NCBI GenBank assembly: GCA_937946835.1
Contig: CALFAV010000033.1
Location: 1-45,362 of the forward strand
Length of the DNA: 45,362 nucleotides
Source: an uncultured Verrucomicrobiae bacterium
Lineage (GTDB): Bacteria; Verrucomicrobiota; Verrucomicrobiia; Limisphaerales; J093
Direction: 5' to 3'
Below, piece after piece: positions 16,466-23,263 of the stretch (its first letter is position 1; each line of letters begins with the position of its first letter). The notes under the pieces are model-generated. The model made no database searches. It was not told where the DNA came from and saw nothing but the letters and a program-made list of their open reading frames with translations. Position numbers and translations under genes: made by a program.

Positions 16466-17671
16466 TCACGTGGCCACACTCCAAGCGGGCGAACCCGGGC
16501 GCCCCGATGAGGACGTGGGCACGGATTGAGCCGGCGCTTGCGCCCGCCGACGGGCGGTCAGCAGACAAAGCACTCCGCCGGTGACCAGGGACAAAGACCC
16601 GGTCACCACGTGCGCGGTGGCGATGTCAGCCGCCTTGTTCGTCCACACGGTCAGGGCGCCCAGGGCGAACTGCGCGCCGATCAAGGCCAGCCAGGCCCCG
16701 GCACCCCGGCGCAGAGGATCGCCCTTGGGCAGGCGCCGGCGCGCGGCCCACCACGCCGCCCCCACCACCAGGAGCGTGGCCACCGCGCCCGCGCGATGGC
16801 TCATGTGCAGCACCACATCCGTCGCCGCAATGGGCCGGGCGGCGTGGACCTCGAGGCGCTGGCGGTTGTAGCCGGCGATGGCCTCGGCATCCAGGCGCGG
16901 CCAGACCCGCCCGTAAGCCAGGGGAAAATCAGGCACGGCCAACCCGGCGTGGCGGTGGCGCATGGCCGCGCCCAGGATCAACTGCACCGCCACCAACCCG
17001 GTGGCCAGCCCCGTCAGCCCGCGCACCGTGCGGGGCACGCTCAACCGCGGTCCCCGCCACCACCACCCGGAGCATTTCACCGCAATCACCACCAGCAACA
17101 ACAGAAAGCCCTGGGCCAGCACCCCGTGGACCACGCCGAGTTCATCCGCCAGCCACACCACCCGCAGGCCGCCCAGCAAACCCTGAATTTGCACCAACCA
17201 GAAGGCCGCCCAGCCCAGCACCGGCAGCCGGCCCGGTGCCGGTGGGTTGCGCGCCCACACCGCCGCGGCGGCCAGCACCACCCCGCCGATGCCGGCCAGG
17301 AAATGCCCGGCTCCTTTAAGCTCGGGCCGGAGCCACACCAGAGCCATGCCGGCCAACACTTCCGCCAACCCGATCCCGGCCAGCGCCCGGCGCGAGCGGT
17401 GGCCGCCCAGCCACCGGGTCAAAAACACCACCAGCGTCCCCACCACCGTGGCCCAAAGCCGGTGGGTGTGTTCGTAAAAAATCCCGCCCTGCCAGAACCG
17501 GAGGGGCAGCGCAAACATGTTGTAGCCGTAGCTGGTTGGCCAGTCCGGCACGGCCAGTCCGGCCCCCCGGCTGGTCACCAGCCCGCCCATGGCAATCAAC
17601 CCCAGCGTGGCCGCCGCGCACAACCACGCGTAGCGGCCCAGCCAGGGGGCGGTCATTGCGCGCTCCAACAT
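16466..17671 (-). CDS. ctaA: Heme A synthase CtaA/COX15
   Basis: CtaA oxidises the C8 methyl of heme O to a formyl group, making heme A. From the ATG at 17671 the 401-residue protein has eight membrane segments in two four-helix halves. Conserved histidines are visible in YEHTHRLW (about residue 64), VVHGVLAQG, HMSHRAGA (about 295) and TAHVVTGSL (about 361), which ligate heme. The segment GLAVPDWPTSYGYN and its second-half counterpart GLAVPDFPLAYG show the internal duplication. The frame is open to 17878, but that part overlaps the region upstream of the divergent lipoprotein gene and is not family-like. The last 30 residues are Ser/Pro-rich. Confidence 0.93.
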   Translation of the reverse strand: MLERAMTAPWLGRYAWLCAAATLGLIAMGGLVTSRGAGLAVPDWPTSYGYNMFALPLRFWQGGIFYEHTHRLWATVVGTLVVFLTRWLGGHRSRRALAGIGLAEVLAGMALVWLRPELKGAGHFLAGIGGVVLAAAAVWARNPPAPGRLPVLGWAAFWLVQIQGLLGGLRVVWLADELGVVHGVLAQGFLLLLVVIAVKCSGWWWRGPRLSVPRTVRGLTGLATGLVAVQLILGAAMRHRHAGLAVPDFPLAYGRVWPRLDAEAIAGYNRQRLEVHAARPIAATDVVLHMSHRAGAVATLLVVGAAWWAARRRLPKGDPLRRGAGAWLALIGAQFALGALTVWTNKAADIATAHVVTGSLSLVTGGVLCLLTARRRAQAPAQSVPTSSSGRPGSPAWSVAT

Positions 17672-17841
17672 GGGCGCGCAGCTTAGCCGGAAACGGGCCG
17701 GATGCAAAAGCCCGCGTTTGGATTCGATGGAAGACCGCGCAGGGCATCCTCCACCCGCGCCGTGCCGCCCGACTTTTATCCAACCGGACGGGGCGCGAGA
17801 AGACTGGCCAAAGCCGGGCGGACCCTTTAAACCTGCCCACC

Positions 17842-18258
17842 ATGAAGCCGGATTTTCTGCGGAAGTTTGCGGGGCCAACCCTGCTGGCCGTGGCCCTGGT
17901 CGGGTGCAAGAGCTCGAGCAGCACGCGCGCCGAGTTCCCGCGCTCCGGCTATTCGGCGGCCTATGGCGAGACGCCCGCCGGCAGCATCGCCGACCTGCGC
18001 CGCAAACTCGACGGCGAGGCCGCCGGCCGGGCGACGGCCCGCGAAACCACCCCGGCCAGGACCGCCGGCGAGGTGTGGTTGCTGGTGGTGCACGACGCCC
18101 AGGGCCGCCCGGTGTACGTCGAGACCCGCCGCAGTTCAGGTGACCCGGCCCTGGATCAACGGGCGCAGGAATACGTGCTGCGCGAGCGCCGGTTTCCTCC
18201 CGGCGCGCCCAACACCGTGCTCTTGCCGCTCAAGCGCAGCGAGGTGCCCAAAAAGTAA
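17842..18258 (+). CDS. Small lipoprotein with TonB C-terminal-like domain
   Basis: The 138-residue product starts MKPDFLRKF and has a lipoprotein signal ending at Cys22 (VALVGC). After a Ser-rich linker, residues about 75-135 resemble a TonB-C domain: VWLLVVHDAQGRPVYV, RRSSGDPALDQRAQEYV and RRFPPG correspond to the strand, helix and strand of that fold. It lacks the membrane helix and Pro-rich arm of a real TonB, so it cannot itself be motor-driven. It may dock on a similar partner, but the function is unknown. It is divergent from ctaA and stands alone. Confidence 0.75.
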   Translation: MKPDFLRKFAGPTLLAVALVGCKSSSSTRAEFPRSGYSAAYGETPAGSIADLRRKLDGEAAGRATARETTPARTAGEVWLLVVHDAQGRPVYVETRRSSGDPALDQRAQEYVLRERRFPPGAPNTVLLPLKRSEVPKK

Positions 18259-18316
18259 CCCGGTCGGCGGCCGACCGGCCCCCGGTCCGGGAATGCCTGC
18301 GAGGGCAACCCCGCCA

Positions 18317-18346
18317 CCGGTTTCCCCGCGGCCGGTTTCCCCGCGG
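18317..18346. repeat. Two tandem 15-bp units
   Basis: CCGGTTTCCCCGCGG occurs twice in direct contact (18317-18331 and 18332-18346) in the space between the lipoprotein gene and the cytochrome gene. It looks like a simple slippage duplication; I see no function. Confidence 0.6.
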
Positions 18347-18404
18347 CCGGTTGGCATTCGTCACGTCCGGAAACCCGGCCGGCCCCCGGCCACTTAGCCC
18401 GCCC

Positions 18405-18419
18405 ACAAGTCGGACTTGT
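18405..18419. promoter_or_regulatory. 15-bp palindrome upstream of the cytochrome/DUF1549 gene
   Basis: ACAAGTC and GACTTGT flank a single central G, a perfect 7-1-7 inverted repeat 35 bp before the start of the DUF1549 gene. A second small palindrome, CTTGTCAAG (18415-18423), overlaps its right arm. TTGTCA (18416-18421) could be a -35 element but I see no good -10. It may be an operator or a copy of a dispersed palindrome. Confidence 0.35.
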
Positions 18420-18453
18420 CAAGCAGGCCCCCTTGGTGCTTCATTCAGCAGCG

Positions 18454-20910
18454 ATGAAGCACCTGGGATGGATTCTGGCCGCCGCCCTTTCCGGGTTGGC
18501 TCCCGCGCCGCGAGCGGCCACGACCGAACTGCCGCCGCCCGCCGCCCGGTCCGTGGATTTTGTCCGCGACCTCAAGCCGCTGCTCGAGGCCAGTTGCATC
18601 AAGTGTCACGCCCACGGGCAGAAAAAGTCCGGCTACGCCATTGACACCCGCGAAACCCTGCTGGCCGGCGGCAAGTCCGGCCCCGCCGCGAAGCCCGGTG
18701 ACAGCGCCGGCAGCCTGGTGGTGCAACTGGTCGCCGGCCTGGACCCGGACCGCGTCATGCCCGCGAAAGGCCCGCGTTGGACCCCCGAACAGGTGGGGCT
18801 GCTGCGCGCCTGGATTGATCAGGGCGCGTCCTGGCCCGAGGGCGTGACGCTGGGGCGTGGGGCGCGCGCCCCGCTGGCCCCCCGCCGCGTGGAATTGCCC
18901 CCACCCCGCCGCGGCCTGACGCATCCCGTGGACCGCCTGCTCGAACCATATTTCGCCCGGCATGACTTCAAGCCGCCCAAGCCGGTTGCCGACCGCGTCT
19001 TCGCCCGGCGCGTTTACCTGGACGTCATCGGCCTGCTGCCCACGCCGGCCGAGCTGGACGCCTTCGAGAAAGACCGGCACCCGGACAAGCGCGCGCGGCT
19101 GGTGCGGCGGCTGTTGGCGGACAACCAGCGCTACGCCGAGCACTGGCTGAGCTTCTGGAACGATTGCCTGCGCAACGACTACCGCGGCACCGGTTACATT
19201 GACGGCGGCCGCAAGCAGATCACCCCCTGGCTGTATGCCGCGCTGGCCACGAACATGCCGTTCAACTCGTTTGTGGCCCGCCTGGTCAACCCGGACGAGC
19301 ACAGCGAGGGCTTCGCCCGGGGCATCGTCTGGCGCGGGGCCATCAACGCCAGCCAGACGCCCCAGATGCAGGCCGCGCAGAACATTTCGCAGGTCTTCCT
19401 GGGCATCAACCTCAAGTGCGCCTCCTGCCACGACAGCTACATCAGCGACTGGAAGCTCAGCGATGCCTACGGCCTGGCCGGCGTGTATGCCGACGAGCCG
19501 CTGGAGATGGTCAAGTGCGACGCCCCCACCGGCCAGATCGCTCCGCGCCGGTTCCTGTTTCCCGAGCTGGGTGAACTGACCGACAGCACCAACCGCGCGG
19601 AACGCCTCGCCAGCCTGGCGCGCCTGGTCACACATCCCCAGAACGGCCGGCTCACCCGCACCGTCGTGAACCGGCTTTGGGCCAAATTCATGGGCCGCGG
19701 CCTCATCGAGCCGGTGGACGAAATGGACAACCCGCCCTGGCACGCCGATCTGCTCGACTGGCTGGCCGGGGACCTGGCCGAGCACGGCTACGACCTCAAG
19801 CACACGATGGAGGTCATCCTCACCTCCCGCGCCTACAGCCTGCCCGCGGTGGGCGGCGAGGAGCTGGTCTCGGATCGGTACGTGTTCCGCGGGCCGGTGG
19901 TCAAGCGCCTCAGCGCCGAGCAATACCTCGATGCCCTGTCCCAACTGACCGGCCTCTGGCGCGACCTGCCGGCCACAACCGAAATTGACTTCACCACCGC
20001 CCGCCCGGACCTGTTGCCCGAACGGCCACGCGTGCGCTGGATTTGGAGCGATTCCGCCGCCCCGCAGGGTGTGCCGCCGGGTACCCTTTGGTTGCGCAAG
20101 ACCTTCACCCTGGCCGCGGTGCCGGACGAGGCGTTTCTGGCCGTGGCCGCCGACAACCGGTTCCGCCTCTTTGTCAACGGCCGCGAGGCCGGCTCGGGCG
20201 ACGAGTGGGCCAAGCCGCGGCTGTTGAACGTGCGCGACAAACTGCGGCCCGGCGAAAACGTCCTCGCCGTCGAGGCCACCAACGACGAAACCAAAAAGGA
20301 CGACCGCTCACCCAACCCGGCCGGGTTCATCCTGGAAGCCTGGCTCCGTACGGCCGGCAAACCGCTGCCGGGCTTCGGTTCGGACGCCTCCTGGTTGGTG
20401 TCCACCAACAAGGTCGAGGGCTGGGAAAAGCCGGACTTCAACGCCGCCGGCTGGGCAGCCGCGGTGGAGCTGGGTCCGCCGGACCTCGAGCCGTGGCGAC
20501 TTCAGACCAAACTCACCGCCGCCATCTCCACCGCCGCCCGGCGCGGCACCTTCCGCGCCTCGCTCGTGGCCGCCGACCCGTTGAGCACCGCGCTGGGCCG
20601 GCCCAACCGCGAACAGGTCAACACCTCCCGGCCCACCGTGGCCACCACCCTCCAGGCGCTCGAGCTGACCAACGGCGCCACCCTCCACGAACTGTTGACC
20701 CGCGGCGCCGAGCGCCTGCTGGCCGCCGTGGGCACGGGCTCGCCCCGCGAGTTGGTGCTGCGGCTCTACCGACAGGCCTTTGGCCGGGACCCCCGCCGCG
20801 CCGAACTGGAGGTTGCCGAGGAAGTGCTCGGCCGCCCGCCCGCGCCGGAGGGCGTGGCTGATTTCCTTTGGGCCTTGAGCCTGCAACCCGAGTTCCAACT
20901 CATTTACTGA
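18454..20910 (+). CDS. Planctomycete-type cytochrome c, DUF1549/DUF1553 protein
   Basis: An exported protein of a family that is very abundant in Planctomycetes and Verrucomicrobia and is usually paired with DUF1501; its biochemical role is not settled. The 818 residues hold a signal peptide (to about 28), a PSCyt1-type cytochrome domain with heme motif CIKCH (Cys48, Cys51, His52), a DUF1549 domain (about 155-380) ending in a second CxxCH (Cys322, Cys325, His326), then DUF1553. DUF1553 is interrupted at about 525-685 by a beta-sandwich resembling a galactose-binding fold (FLAVAADNRFRLFVNGREAG). The ATG at 18454 starts the signal peptide. It is 15 bp ahead of the DUF1501 gene. Confidence 0.92.
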   Translation: MKHLGWILAAALSGLAPAPRAATTELPPPAARSVDFVRDLKPLLEASCIKCHAHGQKKSGYAIDTRETLLAGGKSGPAAKPGDSAGSLVVQLVAGLDPDRVMPAKGPRWTPEQVGLLRAWIDQGASWPEGVTLGRGARAPLAPRRVELPPPRRGLTHPVDRLLEPYFARHDFKPPKPVADRVFARRVYLDVIGLLPTPAELDAFEKDRHPDKRARLVRRLLADNQRYAEHWLSFWNDCLRNDYRGTGYIDGGRKQITPWLYAALATNMPFNSFVARLVNPDEHSEGFARGIVWRGAINASQTPQMQAAQNISQVFLGINLKCASCHDSYISDWKLSDAYGLAGVYADEPLEMVKCDAPTGQIAPRRFLFPELGELTDSTNRAERLASLARLVTHPQNGRLTRTVVNRLWAKFMGRGLIEPVDEMDNPPWHADLLDWLAGDLAEHGYDLKHTMEVILTSRAYSLPAVGGEELVSDRYVFRGPVVKRLSAEQYLDALSQLTGLWRDLPATTEIDFTTARPDLLPERPRVRWIWSDSAAPQGVPPGTLWLRKTFTLAAVPDEAFLAVAADNRFRLFVNGREAGSGDEWAKPRLLNVRDKLRPGENVLAVEATNDETKKDDRSPNPAGFILEAWLRTAGKPLPGFGSDASWLVSTNKVEGWEKPDFNAAGWAAAVELGPPDLEPWRLQTKLTAAISTAARRGTFRASLVAADPLSTALGRPNREQVNTSRPTVATTLQALELTNGATLHELLTRGAERLLAAVGTGSPRELVLRLYRQAFGRDPRRAELEVAEEVLGRPPAPEGVADFLWALSLQPEFQLIY

Positions 20911-20925
20911 ACCTCCCGGACCGCC

Positions 20926-22413
20926 ATGAACACCTGCACTCGACGCGACTTCCTCAAGACCGCCAGTGCCGCCACCCTCGGCGCGCTGGCCGCCGGTTAC
21001 CCGCGCCAACTGCTCGCCGCCGAGGATGCCCCCCCGCCGGCGCGCGCCGACACCCTGATCGTGCTCTGGATGGCCGGCGGCATGGCCCACACCGAGACCT
21101 TCGACCCCAAACGCTACACGCCCTTCGAGAAGGGACTGGACCCCAATGCGGTCCTGAGCACCTTCCCGTCCATCCCCACCGCCGTGGACGGCATCCGCTT
21201 TTCGCAGGGGCTGGAGCGGCTGGCCAGGGTCATGGACCGCGGCACGTTGATCCGCACCTACACGGCCGGGGACCTGGGCTTCATCCTGCACTCGCGCCAC
21301 CAGTACCACTGGCACACCGGTTACCCACCGCCGCAAACGGTGGCCTGCCCGCACCTGGGCGCGGTGATCGCCCGCACCCTGGGACCGCTCAACCCCGTGG
21401 TGCCCGCGTTCATCAACATCGGCCAGCGTTTCGACGTGGGCGAGGGCGAGGAACTCAAGGCCTTCACCACCGCCGGCTTCCTGGGCAGCGAGTACGGGCC
21501 GTTCAACATCCCCTTCCCGGACCAGGCAGCCGATGCCGTGCGGCCGCCGGCGGGCATGACGCCGGGCCGGTTCGAGAGCCGCGAAAAGCTCTTCAAACGC
21601 CTGGTCGCCGCCAGCCCGATCGGCCGGTACGGCAGCGAGTACCAGAAGGAGTCACTGCTGCGCTCGCTGGACAACGCGCACCGGCTGCTCAGCTCGCCCG
21701 CGGCGAAGGCCTTCGACCTGTCGCTCGAACCGATCGAAAACGTGAAGAAGTACCTGCCCGAGGGCGTGGACCCGACCCGCCGCTTCAACGCCGCCCAGAC
21801 CCGCGACGGCTCCTACGAGCGCGAGACGCTGGGCCGTTTCGGGCTGGGCTGCCTGCTGGCGCGCCGGCTGTGCGAGGTGGGCGCCCGCTACATCGAGGTC
21901 ACCACCGAGTACATCCCCTTCCTGAACTGGGACACCCACGAAAACGGCCACACCCGCGCCGCCGACATGAAGCGGCAGATTGACGGCGCGGTCTCGCAAC
22001 TGATCCTCGATCTCGAGGAGCGCGGCCTGCTCAACCGCACCCTCATCGTGCTGGCCAGCGAGTTCAGCCGCGACATGATGACCGAGGGCAAGCCGGACAA
22101 GAAGGTCAAGGACCAGGTCGAGGTCCCGGACCGCATCGAGGACATGAAACACTACGGGATGCACCGGCATTTCACCGACGCCGGCTGCGTGCTCCTGTTC
22201 GGCGGGGGCATCAAGCGCGGCTTCCTCTACGGCCGCACCGCGGACGAGCGGCCGGTCAAGACCATCGAAAACCCCGTCCACATCGAGGACCTGCACGCCA
22301 CGATCTACACCGCGCTGGGCATCTCGCCGCGGCTGGCCTACGAGGTCGAGCGCCGGCCGTTTTACGTGACCCGCGACGGCCTGGGCAAACCCATCGAGGC
22401 GCTGTTCGCCTGA
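20926..22413 (+). CDS. DUF1501 family protein with Tat signal
   Basis: DUF1501 belongs to the alkaline phosphatase/sulfatase superfamily and is the usual genetic partner of DUF1549/DUF1553 proteins; the substrate is unknown. The 495-residue product has a twin-arginine signal, TRRDFLKTA, with Arg6-Arg7 and cleavage near residue 31 (LLA-AED). The mature part begins TLIVLWMAGGMAHTETFDP, where the metal-binding start of the fold is expected, and contains GRFGLGCLLARRL and DTHENG (about 341-346). It is probably co-transcribed with the cytochrome gene and exported folded by TatAC. Confidence 0.92.
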   Translation: MNTCTRRDFLKTASAATLGALAAGYPRQLLAAEDAPPPARADTLIVLWMAGGMAHTETFDPKRYTPFEKGLDPNAVLSTFPSIPTAVDGIRFSQGLERLARVMDRGTLIRTYTAGDLGFILHSRHQYHWHTGYPPPQTVACPHLGAVIARTLGPLNPVVPAFINIGQRFDVGEGEELKAFTTAGFLGSEYGPFNIPFPDQAADAVRPPAGMTPGRFESREKLFKRLVAASPIGRYGSEYQKESLLRSLDNAHRLLSSPAAKAFDLSLEPIENVKKYLPEGVDPTRRFNAAQTRDGSYERETLGRFGLGCLLARRLCEVGARYIEVTTEYIPFLNWDTHENGHTRAADMKRQIDGAVSQLILDLEERGLLNRTLIVLASEFSRDMMTEGKPDKKVKDQVEVPDRIEDMKHYGMHRHFTDAGCVLLFGGGIKRGFLYGRTADERPVKTIENPVHIEDLHATIYTALGISPRLAYEVERRPFYVTRDGLGKPIEALFA

Positions 22414-22414
22414 A

Positions 22415-22434
22415 CGGGGCGAGGGCTTGCCCCG
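22415..22434 (+). terminator. Possible terminator hairpin after the DUF1501 gene
   Basis: CGGGGC (22415-22420) pairs with GCCCCG (22429-22434) across an 8-nt loop, beginning 2 bp after the stop codon. There is no T-run, so it could be an RNA-stabilising or rho-dependent end rather than an intrinsic terminator. Confidence 0.35.
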
Positions 22435-22531
22435 GCCTTGCGCGCGGTCCGGTAACTCCTCCGTCACCGCGTCCGGCTCGTAGTGCCGCCCTTGCCAGAG
22501 CGCCGATCGTTGGTCGCGGCCTTTTTCTCGC

Positions 22532-22546
22532 AGCCGCGGAGCGGCT
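22532..22546. repeat. REP-like palindrome, left of the MerR/vWA operon
   Basis: AGCCGC and GCGGCT flank GGA, a perfect 6-3-6 palindrome in non-coding DNA. Its compact GC-rich form resembles dispersed palindromes found between genes in many bacteria. A single window cannot show whether it is repeated in the genome. Confidence 0.4.
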
Positions 22547-22790
22547 ACGGCCGCGCGAACACTTGTCTCCCCGCCGCGCTGTGTTGGGGCGGCCGATTTT
22601 CGCCCGGCAACCGCCCCACCCGCCGCCGCGGCCAGTGCTGTAACGGCGGCTTCAGATACTCCGGGTAGTTGCTCCATGCAGGGGCCCGTGGCGTTTGCCC
22701 CGGCGATGGCGACTGCGCCTGACCCGGGTACGTAGGGCCTTCCCAATGCTAGCGGCCCTTTGACTGCCGGAACAAATAATTCGACAGTAC

Positions 22791-22816
22791 TTGACACTGA
22801 CGTATTTTTGTGTCAG
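22791..22816 (+). promoter_or_regulatory. Palindromic operator/promoter of the MerR-vWA operon
   Basis: TTGACA (22791-22796) is a perfect -35 hexamer. It overlaps TGACAC (22792-22797), which is the inverted partner of GTGTCA (22810-22815), giving a 6-12-6 palindrome about 43 bp before the MerR start. A nested pair CTGAC (22797-22801) and GTCAG (22812-22816) is also present. MerR regulators typically bind a palindrome between promoter elements, so autoregulation is likely. No good -10 hexamer is visible at 17-20 bp spacing. Confidence 0.5.
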
Positions 22817-22858
22817 CTTGTCGCGCGACGGAACCGAAACGGATCGAAGGCATGTGTC

Positions 22859-23263
22859 ATGGCCGCTGAAGCACAGACCTGGACCTTGGCCGAACTGGCC
22901 GCCCGCGCGGAACTGCCGGGCCGGACCATCCGGTATTACATCGCCCGCGGTTTGCTGCCTGGGCCGTCCAAGGCCGGACGCGGTGCGGCTTACGGGCCGG
23001 AGCATTTGGAGCGGTTGCGGCAGATTCGGGACTGGCAGGCCCGGGGTCTCACACTGACGGAGATCGCCCGGCGGCTGGCCGGGCCGGACCGGGCAGTGCT
23101 TCAAGCGGAGCCGGTCGCATGGTGGCATTACGCGGTGGCGGAAGATGTCACCGTCCTGGTGCGCGCCGACGCCGATCCGTGGCGGTTGAAACAGATCAAG
23201 AACTACCTGGCGCAAATGGCGGCGGGCCTGCGCGCCGACAATGAAGGAAAGGAGCAGCAATGA
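22859..23263 (+). CDS. MerR family transcriptional regulator
   Basis: A 134-residue regulator. The N-terminal winged helix-turn-helix is typical: WTLAELAARAELPGRTIRYY (about residues 9-28), ARGLLPGP, YGPEHLERLRQIRDWQARGLTLTEIARRL. There is no long dimerisation coiled coil or metal/drug domain; instead a tail of about 50 residues includes WWHYAVAEDVTVLVR, which may be a small sensor or partner-binding strand pair. The ATG at 22859 has GAAGG 8 bp upstream. Its stop overlaps the vWA gene start by 4 bp (ATGA), so the two are translationally coupled. The effector is unknown. Confidence 0.88.
   Translation: MAAEAQTWTLAELAARAELPGRTIRYYIARGLLPGPSKAGRGAAYGPEHLERLRQIRDWQARGLTLTEIARRLAGPDRAVLQAEPVAWWHYAVAEDVTVLVRADADPWRLKQIKNYLAQMAAGLRADNEGKEQQ

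Larger units (their letters stand above)
22414..22858. other. Intergenic region with palindromes before the MerR gene
   Basis: This 445-bp space shows no protein-like frame. It contains a hairpin right after the DUF1501 stop (22415-22434), a REP-like palindrome (22532-22546), the palindromic promoter region of the MerR operon (22791-22816) and a 10-bp palindrome GTCGCGCGAC (22820-22829). Confidence 0.5.
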
